From: Phycisphaerae bacterium
GTDB lineage: Bacteria > Planctomycetota > Phycisphaerae > UBA1845 > Fen-1342
Assembly: GCA_028279405.1 (NCBI GenBank)
Contig: JANQNU010000089.1
Coordinates: 1 to 59,768, forward strand
DNA: 59,768 bases
Reading direction: 5' to 3'
The position numbers and the translations under genes were made by a program. The notes beneath the pieces are model-generated. The model did no database searches. It had not been told where the DNA came from and saw only the letters and a list, made by a program, of their open reading frames with translations. Of the stretch, positions 17,233 through 24,223 are shown piece by piece (within the stretch, counting starts at the first letter, position 1; the number at the start of each line of letters is the position of its first letter).

Positions 17233-17749
17233 CGTATGCCTCCCACCCGGCGCGGGTCCGGAATGCGGTGAGCTGCACGATCAGCTGTCCGTTGAACTCG
17301 ACCTCGACGTCGATGCGCTTGACACCGTTGTCTGCACCGGCATCCGTCACGAGATCGGCGGCGGTGACATAGGTAATCGTGGCGCTACGCTGCCAGCCGG
17401 CGAATTCATCGATGGTGGTTCCATTGGGCCACTGTGGTGGCTTGGCCGACCAGCCGTTGAAATCGTCGACGTCGTCGTAGCCTGAGCGATTGGCGCTTGC
17501 CGACTCGGCCCCGTTCGTTCCCAGCGTTGGCGAAGCAGTATCCGGGTCCTCGTACGCTCGACTGAGAATCTCCGCCACCAACTGCTCGGCGAGGAGACTG
17601 CCGCGGTTGACGAGATCAGTCTGCGTCGTGGTCAATCGCGCGGCGGAGACGGTTGTCAGTGCGGTCACCAACAGCCCGCTGATGATCGCGGCCGAGATGA
17701 CGACCTCGACCATCGAGATACCGCGCCGACGACGGAGTGTCGTGTACAT
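17222..17749 (-). CDS. PilV-like minor pilin/pseudopilin
   Basis: The ATG at 17749 shares its A with the upstream stop (TGATG). The 175-residue product has a short basic leader and the prepilin site RRRG-ISMVEVV, with Gly at -1 and Glu at +5, followed by a roughly 20-residue hydrophobic helix (VISAAIISGLLVTALTTV). The C-terminal globular domain (DVEVEFNGQLIVQLTAFRT) matches PilV/GspI-type minor pilins. A prepilin peptidase should cleave it at the membrane; none is encoded here. It lies between another pseudopilin and the PilX-like pair, the usual order of a minor-pilin cluster. Confidence 0.8.
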   Translation of the reverse strand: MYTTLRRRRGISMVEVVISAAIISGLLVTALTTVSAARLTTTQTDLVNRGSLLAEQLVAEILSRAYEDPDTASPTLGTNGAESASANRSGYDDVDDFNGWSAKPPQWPNGTTIDEFAGWQRSATITYVTAADLVTDAGADNGVKRIDVEVEFNGQLIVQLTAFRTRAGWEAYVED

Positions 17750-18255
17750 CACGGCACCTCCGGTGTCGACAGCAGCGCCGTGCCGGCGGCGACGCGCGTG
17801 GTCTTCGTCAGGTTGTGGCACAGCACCAGGATCGCATGCACGCGAGCCTTCCCGTCGTGGTCTTGCGTCAGTGGCTCGAGCTTGAATTCGCTCAAATTGT
17901 CGACGATCTTGACCGCGGCCCGCGAGTTATACTGGCGAATCAGCGGCTCGCCGGGAACGCCGGACCAGTGGTACCGGATCACCTCGGGGTTGCTGTCGTT
18001 GTCGCGATCGGGAACGGTGAAGGTGACCTCCGCAGTCGTCAGCGTCGTGAATCCGGTGGCGACACTCAGCTCGTTGACCAGTCGCTCGATCGCCTGGACT
18101 TCGCGCGTGTCGGCCATGCCCGCGTCGTGCGAGGCCGGCAGAGCGGTGGTGGTCAGCGCCACGCCGGCCAGTACGGCGCCGAGCAGCAGCGACATCGCCG
18201 CCATCGACAGCACCGTTTCGATCAGCGTGAATCCGCGATTGTGGTTTCGTCTCAT
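17749..18255 (-). CDS. Type II/IV pseudopilin (GspJ/PilW-like)
   Basis: I use the ATG at 18255 (MRRNHNRG), which leaves a short leader ending in Gly before FTLIETVLSMAAMSLLLGA; an earlier start at 18312 would give an unusually long leader. Glu5 is present. The 168-residue product has a soluble domain with EVIRYHWSGVPGEPLIRQ, typical of GspJ/PilW-like minor components that carry a 'Y-W/R' beta block. It probably belongs to the tip-initiation complex with the neighbouring GspH- and PilV-like proteins. Subtype assignment is tentative. Confidence 0.75.
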   Translation of the reverse strand: MRRNHNRGFTLIETVLSMAAMSLLLGAVLAGVALTTTALPASHDAGMADTREVQAIERLVNELSVATGFTTLTTAEVTFTVPDRDNDSNPEVIRYHWSGVPGEPLIRQYNSRAAVKIVDNLSEFKLEPLTQDHDGKARVHAILVLCHNLTKTTRVAAGTALLSTPEVP

Positions 18256-18318
18256 GACTGGCTCCAGACAAGCGCGCCGGACGAGCCGCTCGACCCGACG
18301 ACTGGCGATCACCGTGAA

Positions 18319-18783
18319 TCAGTTGGCACTCGCAATGCCGGTATCGGCGTTGACCGTCACGGTGCGTACGTGTCCCCGAACGCGAATCACGACTGTTCCG
18401 CCGCTGTCGGGATCGCCGAAGAGATCGAAGACCAGCGTCGAATCGCCGCCGAAGTTGGCCGAAACGATCTGCGCGTCGTACTCGGTGGACCCCAGCTGGA
18501 CGCGATAATCTCGACCGGGGTGGTTGATATCGGGCATCCCGACGACGTCGTAGCGACTGGCGCCCGGCGAGAAGGCCACCGAACGGCTGACGCCACGCGT
18601 GCGGGCATTCTCGCGAATCATGGTCAAGTCACTCACGATACGGTCAGCGGCGGCGGCAGCCCGGGCGCGATCGAACGTATCAGTAAAGCGCGGAATCGCC
18701 ACGAGCGCCAGCGTGGTGATGATCGACGCCACGATCAGCACTTCGACGACGGTAAACGCTGTTCGACTCCGCTGCACAGTCAT
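18319..18783 (-). CDS. GspH-like pseudopilin
   Basis: A 154-residue product with leader MTVQRSRTA and mature start FTVVEVLIVASIITTLALVAIPRF. The residue before the cleavage site is Ala rather than Gly. The body has the GspH/FimT arrangement: an alpha segment (AAAADRIVSDLTMIRENARTR) and a beta domain (VSRSVAFSPGASRYDV...FDLFGDPDSGGTVVIRV). GspH-type proteins are minor components that help start pilus or pseudopilus assembly. It is spaced 18 bp from the GspG-like gene upstream. Confidence 0.85.
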   Translation of the reverse strand: MTVQRSRTAFTVVEVLIVASIITTLALVAIPRFTDTFDRARAAAAADRIVSDLTMIRENARTRGVSRSVAFSPGASRYDVVGMPDINHPGRDYRVQLGSTEYDAQIVSANFGGDSTLVFDLFGDPDSGGTVVIRVRGHVRTVTVNADTGIASAN

Positions 18784-18801
18784 CTTTGCTCCCGGCGCTC
18801 G

Positions 18802-19413
18802 CTACTTGATACTCATCAGGTCAACGTCCTTGCCGGCAACCCGGCGCGTGACGACGCCCCGAATCGTGTCGGCTGCGAGCGAGTTGACCACGATGGAACT
18901 GTTGGCGGTGAACTCGCCGGTCGTGTCGTTGTATAGCCAGCCCGCAGTGGGTGCGGCCTGAAAGGTCAAGGCCGTGTTACCGGTGACGACATGTACGCCG
19001 GTCAGGCCGCGTTTGCGCCCGAAACGCAGCGGCGGAATTCCCTTCCGGAGATAGGGTCCGTACCGATAGTTCCCGGTCGGCGCGGACGACGCGCGTCCGG
19101 CAATGTCGGTGTATTGCAGCATCTGGCGGAGAAAGGCGGCTTCGGTATGCGCGGCGTTTCCCCCGTCGCTCACGGCGCCGGGATAGACGCCGGCGTGCTC
19201 GATCGCGTACATCTCGATCATCTTCTGGACGTTAAAGAGGTCGGCTTGCGTCGCGGCGGCAGCGGAACGTGAGGCGCCCTGGCTCAGACGCGGCGCGGCG
19301 ATCAGCGCAACGATCCCGATCAGAACGACCACGATCAACAGCTCGACGAGGGTGAACGCTCCCCGCTGTCCCCCGGTGCGTCGTTCGAGCGTGGTTCCGG
19401 TCTGCATCGTCAT
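18802..19413 (-). CDS. GspG/PilA-like pilin, copy 2
   Basis: A 203-residue product with leader MTMQTGTTLERRTGGQRGA and mature start FTLVELLIVVVLIGIVALIAAPRL, with Ala at -1 and Glu at +5. The helix continues into SAAAATQADLFNVQKMIEMYAIEHAGVYPG, the GspG hallmark alpha-1 and YP turn. The C-terminal beta domain (YGPYLRKGIPPLRFG, GWLYNDTTGEFTANS) is shared with the neighbouring copy but carries an extra 30-residue tail. Such proteins are major pseudopilins or type IVa-like pilins; two paralogues in the train suggest a heteropolymer or two alternative filaments. Confidence 0.85.
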   Translation of the reverse strand: MTMQTGTTLERRTGGQRGAFTLVELLIVVVLIGIVALIAAPRLSQGASRSAAAATQADLFNVQKMIEMYAIEHAGVYPGAVSDGGNAAHTEAAFLRQMLQYTDIAGRASSAPTGNYRYGPYLRKGIPPLRFGRKRGLTGVHVVTGNTALTFQAAPTAGWLYNDTTGEFTANSSIVVNSLAADTIRGVVTRRVAGKDVDLMSIK

Positions 19414-19500
19414 GCTGTTGCAACATCGAAGGCCCGTTTCGGTGCGCCCTCGGCTTCATTCGAACTCGCGTCAACACCACTCCCCCTGCCGGACGCAAAC

Positions 19501-19528
19501 GGCCCGGCAGTCGCAGGACTCCCGGGCC
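19501..19528 (-). terminator. Hairpin between the two GspG-like genes
   Basis: A 7-bp GGCCCGG/CCGGGCC stem with a 14-nt loop lies in the 188-bp gap after the first pilin. The following T-run on the minus strand is short (GTTTGC), so it may be a partial terminator or an RNA-stabilising hairpin that lets the first pilin be expressed above the downstream genes. Nothing else was seen in the gap. Confidence 0.35.
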
Positions 19529-19601
19529 CGAAGCATTCGTGATCAGATGTCGCAGCCCCGCTCTGGAACACGATCGTCAGGACGACCTCTGCCCCAAGGG
19601 A

Positions 19602-20126
19602 TCAGTAGGCGTCGTAGGACGTTCCTTCGGGGTCGGTCCCGTTGGAGTTGGCGACGATCTCGCCCGTCTGATAGTTGTAGACCCAGCCGGACGTTGTCGC
19701 GGCAGCCGTGTACGCAGGCGCGGTAGCGCCCGACACCATCTCGACGCCGGTCTCTCCGAGCCGCGGGCTGACCGGGCACGGCGGGATGCCGGTGCGGAGA
19801 TACGGACCGTAGATGTGCGTCGCGGTCTTGGTTGCCGAGACGGCGCCCTGATCGTTGCTGTATTGCGTCAACTGCGCGATCAACGCAGCTTCTGTTCCAG
19901 CGGCATTGGTGCCGTCGCCGTTCTCGCCGGGATACTCGCCGTGCTCATAGTAGTAGAGTTCGACGGCGTTTCGCAGCACGGACAGGTTGCCGCGCAAACT
20001 GGAATCGCCCGCACCGGCCGCACCACGGCTGAAACGTGGGATCGCGATAGCCGCGAGAATTCCAATGATCACGACGACAACGATCAACTCAACCAGACTG
20101 AATGCGTGGCGACGGCAGCGTGTCAT
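19602..20126 (-). CDS. GspG/PilA-like pilin, copy 1
   Basis: A 174-residue product starting at 20126 after GGAG. Short leader MTRCRRHA, then FSLVELIVVVVIIGILAAIAIPRF, a classical pilin helix with Glu5 and Ala at -1. The sequence NLSVLRNAVELYYYEHGEYPGENGDG and the C-terminal YGPYLRTGIPPCPVSPRLG and GWVYNYQTGEIVANS blocks match bacterial GspG/type IV pilins common in planctomycetes. It is the best candidate for the major filament subunit: shortest leader, first in the pilin block and separated from the assembly genes by its own leader region. Confidence 0.87.
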   Translation of the reverse strand: MTRCRRHAFSLVELIVVVVIIGILAAIAIPRFSRGAAGAGDSSLRGNLSVLRNAVELYYYEHGEYPGENGDGTNAAGTEAALIAQLTQYSNDQGAVSATKTATHIYGPYLRTGIPPCPVSPRLGETGVEMVSGATAPAYTAAATTSGWVYNYQTGEIVANSNGTDPEGTSYDAY

Positions 20127-20229
20127 GTCAACGACTCCATAGATTTCGACACTGAGAACCAGAGCTGTTCACTGGAGTATCGAAAAAAAAACACAGGGGG
20201 TTTGCTTGCGCTCCGGCAGATTTTGCGGA
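20127..20229 (-). promoter_or_regulatory. Leader region before the pilin block, with a T9 tract
   Basis: This 103-bp gap separates the PilP-like gene from the first pilin. Read on the minus strand it contains nine consecutive T (20191-20183), then a weak CCAG/CTGG hairpin and the GGAG site of the pilin. The T-run follows GC-rich sequence without a strong stem. It could end some transcripts of the assembly genes or act as a separate control region for the abundant pilin. No clear -35/-10 pair was found. Confidence 0.3.
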
Positions 20230-20736
20230 TTATTTGCGGGCCCCGCGAACCGGTACCGGTAACACGCGCCGGCGGCCGTGCTCGTCTTCCAGGATTACCC
20301 GTTTGCTGTCAATTGAGACAATATGGTGACCATGGATCGTGTCGCCGACGCGCGCCATATGGCCGTCGAGAATCGCCGCCGGGCGCGGTCCGAGTATGAT
20401 CCCCTGGACTCGGACCTCCTGTAGCAGCACTTCCGGCGAGTCCTTCGTCTTTGGTTGACCGGTAACCGAGTCGCCCTTCCCGAAACCGACGCGCTCCCAA
20501 GAGAAGATGTCGGGCACAGCGGTCTGCAAGACCGCGCGCTGGATGGGTTGAAAGCGATCCGGATCGAGCTTGACCAGCTTGAGGTCGGCATCCTCCGGCG
20601 AGGCAGCGCTCAGCACCGCCGCCGCCGCGTCCGCGACCTTGGGCGGTGGCAAGACCAGCCGGTCCACGGCCAGCGCGAGAACCGCGATCAGGATAATGCC
20701 GACGCCGGCGCGCTCACGTCGCGACAAGCGCTTCAT
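20230..20736 (-). CDS. PilP/GspC-like pilus assembly protein
   Basis: The ATG at 20736 overlaps the upstream stop as ATGA; an upstream frame extension is ignored. The 168-residue product has a basic start (MKRLSRRER), one membrane helix (about 11-28) and a periplasmic segment. The C-terminal 60 residues (VQGIILGPRPAAILDGHMARVGDTIHG...VILED) form the small beta HR-type domain shared by PilP and GspC, which contacts the secretin. The position directly after pilM-pilN-pilO supports a PilP role. No secretin gene follows, so its outer-membrane partner must be elsewhere. Confidence 0.75.
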   Translation of the reverse strand: MKRLSRRERAGVGIILIAVLALAVDRLVLPPPKVADAAAAVLSAASPEDADLKLVKLDPDRFQPIQRAVLQTAVPDIFSWERVGFGKGDSVTGQPKTKDSPEVLLQEVRVQGIILGPRPAAILDGHMARVGDTIHGHHIVSIDSKRVILEDEHGRRRVLPVPVRGARK

Positions 20737-21296
20737 CCGCTGCTCCTCTCCGGCGTTGGCGCATCGGCGAGCTGCTTCATCCGAATGGTCCAATTGCACT
20801 GGCACTGGTGCTCGCCCGGCTTGGCAGGCCCATTGATCGAGAGCGCGCGAATCTCCAGGTACGGCGAGGCCGCTTCCAGTCGCGAGATGGCGCGCGTGCA
20901 GTCGGCGAACGGGCCCGCCGTCTCGACGCGCAGATCCAGCCCATCTTCGGCCGCCCCGGCACCGGGCGCGATCGACAGGATCGTGAGGCCCTCGAGTGCA
21001 CTGAAACGCGACACGAGTGAGGTCAAGTCACTGTCGGAGAGCGGTTGGTCCTCGCGCTGCGATTTGAGCTTGCCCTCGACGGCGCGAATCCGCTGCTCGA
21101 GGTCGCGTAATACGAGCGTAAGCTGCTCATGGCTGTTCGTGATCTCGGTCACCTGGGCCCGCAGTTCCGGAATCTCGCGATGCCGGGTGGCGATCGGATT
21201 GAAGATCAACAGGTATGACGACACAACGATGCCGCACATCACGACGGCGCCGCCGAGGTCGATGAGATAACGGATGCGCGCCCGCCCGAGCGTCAT
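20733..21296 (-). CDS. pilO: PilO-like inner-membrane alignment protein
   Basis: A 187-residue bitopic protein: cytoplasmic start, membrane helix (about 14-32, GGAVVMCGIVVSSYLLIF), then a coiled-coil (EIPELRAQVTEITNSHEQLTLVLRDLEQRIRAVEGKL) and a ferredoxin-like C-terminal domain (ALEGLTILSIAPG, SPYLEIRALSING). This is the PilO architecture; PilO pairs with PilN and links the cytoplasmic PilM to PilP. It overlaps pilN and the PilP-like gene by 4 bp each (ATGA), so translation is coupled along the block. Confidence 0.85.
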   Translation of the reverse strand: MTLGRARIRYLIDLGGAVVMCGIVVSSYLLIFNPIATRHREIPELRAQVTEITNSHEQLTLVLRDLEQRIRAVEGKLKSQREDQPLSDSDLTSLVSRFSALEGLTILSIAPGAGAAEDGLDLRVETAGPFADCTRAISRLEAASPYLEIRALSINGPAKPGEHQCQCNWTIRMKQLADAPTPERSSG

Positions 21297-21928
21297 CGGA
21301 GCTCCCTCCGGCAGGAGACGGCGTACTCGAGCATATCGGTCTCGCCGTTACGCTGGCGCTCCGAGCGCACCAGCCGCACAGGGTCGTACACCTGCAACTC
21401 GCGGAGTCGCCGCGAGAACTCCGAGACGGAATCGTAACGCCGCGCCAAGCCCTCGATGCGCAACTCGAATCGCTCGACCGGTCGGGGCGGACGAGTCGGG
21501 CCGGCGTCCGCAGCGTCCGGCGCAACCGGCGCCACCTGCGGAACCGGTAGTGCCGAGAGCGTCAGCTTGTTCACCGTCATGTCCTCGGGCAATGCCCGAG
21601 CCAGTTCCGCAATCCGCTGCGACCAGCTCTCGCGCGCTTGCAGAGACAACAGGCGGTCCTGCGACGCAAGCAGCATTTCGGACTTGGCCGCAAGTCGTGC
21701 AAGCTGCTGTTGTGTTTCGACATAGGCCGTGCTCTCGTCTGAAACGAGACGCTGCAGGGTGCGCTGATCCTCGCCGATCTGGTAGACCAGTGCCCACGAA
21801 ACCAACACGACCGCCAGCAACAGGAGATTCCCGGAGATCCACTGCCGGATGCGCAAGGTACGCGAGGTCTGACGTTGCACGCGTGCCGGCAGCAGATTGA
21901 CCTGCGGGACGTCTTCGAGCCAGATCAT
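21293..21928 (-). CDS. pilN: PilN-like inner-membrane protein
   Basis: The start at 21928 (MIWLEDVPQVNLLPAR) overlaps the pilM stop by ATGA; the open frame further upstream is a shadow of pilM. The VNLLP motif at residues 10-14 is the conserved PilN peptide that inserts into PilM. A membrane helix (about 33-53) and a coiled-coil (DESTAYVETQQQLARLAAK) follow, then a ferredoxin-like domain that includes a Pro/Ala-rich insertion (QVAPVAPDAADAGPTRPP). 211 residues. Together with PilM, PilO and PilP it forms the alignment subcomplex of type IVa pili. Confidence 0.88.
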   Translation of the reverse strand: MIWLEDVPQVNLLPARVQRQTSRTLRIRQWISGNLLLLAVVLVSWALVYQIGEDQRTLQRLVSDESTAYVETQQQLARLAAKSEMLLASQDRLLSLQARESWSQRIAELARALPEDMTVNKLTLSALPVPQVAPVAPDAADAGPTRPPRPVERFELRIEGLARRYDSVSEFSRRLRELQVYDPVRLVRSERQRNGETDMLEYAVSCRRELR

Positions 21929-23001
21929 ACGCCGATCCCCCCCAACGCGAGCCCGACGCAGACCGCACTGAGCGTCTGCGGGACAGGCGTTACCGCCCCG
22001 GGCGCCACCTCGATGCACTCGAGCGCATTGAACGCTTCGACCTTCACGCCCAGCGCCTCGCTCAACCAATCGACGATCGGTGTGAGGCGGGCACCGCCGC
22101 CGCAAACGTAGATCGTGGTCGGCACGGCCTCCGGATATCCTTCCATCGCGTACTGAAAGGCGCGCTGAACCTCGGCGGCCATTCCCTGGACGGACTGCTG
22201 CACGATGCCGGCACCCAGCCCGAGCAGTTCGTCTTCCGTACTCTGCTCCCAGTCAGTCGCGATTCGCCGTTTCAGTGCTTCGGCACTACGGTAGTCGACA
22301 TCGAGCGATCGACTGATCTCGCTGGTGAACGTGCCACCGCTGACTGCCAGCGAGCGGACATACACGCAGTGTGCGCCGAGCACGACGGTCAGCAATGACG
22401 ACGTGCATCCGACGTTGAGAATCCCCCAGAGCGCGTTGTTGCGATCAGGGGTTGTCGCCCGCGGCAGGCCCATCCGCAACGCCGCCCGCAGCAGCGTGAG
22501 CGGCAGCACGTCGATTCGACGAAGCGTCAACCCACAGGCGGCGAAGTACGACTGCCAATTCTCGATCGTGTCGCGCTTGGCGGAGATCGTCATCACATTG
22601 TTGCCGGTTCGGTTCCCAGGCGGGAGCGGCCACCAGTCCACTTCCAGCATCTCCGGGTCACAGTCGAGGTTGCGCGCTGCGTCGTAGCGCAGCAGGCTTT
22701 GCCATTCGTCCTGTTTCGCCGGATCGTAGTCCACCGGAATGTTCGCCAGATGAAAGGCGACGTCCGGCGGTCGCAGCGCCAGGTCGGCCACTCGACCGCG
22801 AAAGGCCGTCTGCGTCACAAGTCGCGCGGCACGCGAGGCCGATCCCGGCAGCGCCGCATGCGGCGCCTCGTGCAACGGATCCTCGACCCGCCGGTGTTGA
22901 TACAGACGCACGTTCGACCCGCTGCGCAACAGCTGGCAGAGTGCGAGGCTCGTCGTGCCGGCATCAACGGCGATCGCTGAGTAATCGCGTCCGAACATCA
23001 T
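21925..23001 (-). CDS. pilM: PilM-like actin-fold ATPase
   Basis: A 358-residue cytoplasmic protein of the FtsA/actin superfamily. It starts with the phosphate-1 loop SAIAVDAGTTSLALCQL, has a phosphate-2-like loop GILNVGCTSSLLTVV, and an adenosine-binding segment TIYVCGGGARLTPIVDWL. PilM binds ATP and the N-terminal peptide of PilN, aligning the cytoplasmic ring of the pilus machine. It sits 7 bp after pilC and overlaps pilN. The C-terminal ALGGIGV and overall length are normal for the family. Confidence 0.9.
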   Translation of the reverse strand: MMFGRDYSAIAVDAGTTSLALCQLLRSGSNVRLYQHRRVEDPLHEAPHAALPGSASRAARLVTQTAFRGRVADLALRPPDVAFHLANIPVDYDPAKQDEWQSLLRYDAARNLDCDPEMLEVDWWPLPPGNRTGNNVMTISAKRDTIENWQSYFAACGLTLRRIDVLPLTLLRAALRMGLPRATTPDRNNALWGILNVGCTSSLLTVVLGAHCVYVRSLAVSGGTFTSEISRSLDVDYRSAEALKRRIATDWEQSTEDELLGLGAGIVQQSVQGMAAEVQRAFQYAMEGYPEAVPTTIYVCGGGARLTPIVDWLSEALGVKVEAFNALECIEVAPGAVTPVPQTLSAVCVGLALGGIGV

Positions 23002-23008
23002 CCAGTCC

Positions 23009-24223
23009 TTATGCCGCGGTGGCCAGATCGAACAAGGGCAGAAAGAGCGCCAGGCAGACGGAGCCGATCACGAGCCCCATACCGATCAGGATCATCGGTT
23101 CCAGGGTCTTGGTGACGCTGTGAATGCGGTCATTCGATTCCTCCTCCAGCCAGTTACCGACATACTCCATCGACTCACCCAGGCGGCCGCTTTCTTCGCC
23201 GGTGGAAATGCTGGCAATCACCGGGGCGGGAACGAACGCGTAGCGCCGAAACACGGACGAGATCGAACGTCCGTCCTGGACCGCTATGTCCACCTCATTC
23301 ACCAGCTGGTGGATCACCTCGTTTCGGCTCACGTCTCGCGCTTGACGAATCGTCGCCAGCAACGGTACGCGACTCTTGAGCAGTGCGCCCCACAGCTGCA
23401 GGATGCGCGTGAGCAGGACCGCACTCACCACGGGACCGATTCCGGGCGACCGCAACAACAGTCGGTCGATCGTGCATTTGCCCGCGGGGGTTCGGCTCCA
23501 CGTCACCAGCACAATCGCAAGCCCGATCGGCACCGCGAGCACCACGATCCAGTATTGTCGCAGCGCCATGGTCGTGTCGAGCAACAAGCGCGTCATTGCC
23601 GGCAAGGGCGCGTTCAATACTTCGAACAGGCTTGCAAAGCGCGGCAGGACGAACAGGGCCATCGTGCAAAAGACACTGACCGCAAGCACCAGCAGCATCG
23701 CGGGGTAGGCGACCGCGCCGACGATGCGCTTGCGGAGCCGGATACGGTTCTCGAGCAGCGTCGCGACGCGTTGGAAGGCCGCAGGTAGCTCGCTGGTCGA
23801 CTCGCCGCCGGAGACCATGCTTCGGATGTTCCCGGGGAAGTACTCCGGAAACCGGGCCATCGCCTCGTTCAGCGGCGCACCGCCCTCGACGCGTTCGATC
23901 AGATCACTCAACAGGTTATGCCAGGCGGGACGTCCGGGCTGCTCCAGCACGGCCTGCATCGCCGGTACGAGCGCGGCACCGGCATTGAGCATCATGGTCA
24001 TCTGGCGGGAAAACATGAGCAGCTCGGGGGCTGTCGCGTTGCGAGCCTTGCTGTTGCCGCGTCTGGACATGACAGCCTGCCCCAATTGGGAAGCCGCCGC
24101 GAGTTCCAGAACCAGCAGTCCCTTCCGCGAGAGCTGCCGACGCGCGTCGTCGAGGCTCTCGGTCTCGAGCGTCTCCTGGATCCGACGCCCTTCGCGATCC
24201 ACCGCCGTGTATTGAATCATCAT
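23009..24223 (-). CDS. pilC: PilC/GspF platform protein
   Basis: A 404-residue inner-membrane protein with the duplicated T2SF domain: a first copy around residues 65-190 (LLMFSRQMTMMLNAGAALVPAMQ, GGESTSELPAAFQRVA) and a second around 265-390 (RILQLWGALLKSRVPLLATI, TGEESGRLGESMEYVGNWLEEE). Three membrane helices are at about 170-195, 220-240 and 375-400. PilC transmits motor action from PilB to the growing filament. The start overlaps the pilB stop by 4 bp. Confidence 0.93.
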   Translation of the reverse strand: MMIQYTAVDREGRRIQETLETESLDDARRQLSRKGLLVLELAAASQLGQAVMSRRGNSKARNATAPELLMFSRQMTMMLNAGAALVPAMQAVLEQPGRPAWHNLLSDLIERVEGGAPLNEAMARFPEYFPGNIRSMVSGGESTSELPAAFQRVATLLENRIRLRKRIVGAVAYPAMLLVLAVSVFCTMALFVLPRFASLFEVLNAPLPAMTRLLLDTTMALRQYWIVVLAVPIGLAIVLVTWSRTPAGKCTIDRLLLRSPGIGPVVSAVLLTRILQLWGALLKSRVPLLATIRQARDVSRNEVIHQLVNEVDIAVQDGRSISSVFRRYAFVPAPVIASISTGEESGRLGESMEYVGNWLEEESNDRIHSVTKTLEPMILIGMGLVIGSVCLALFLPLFDLATAA

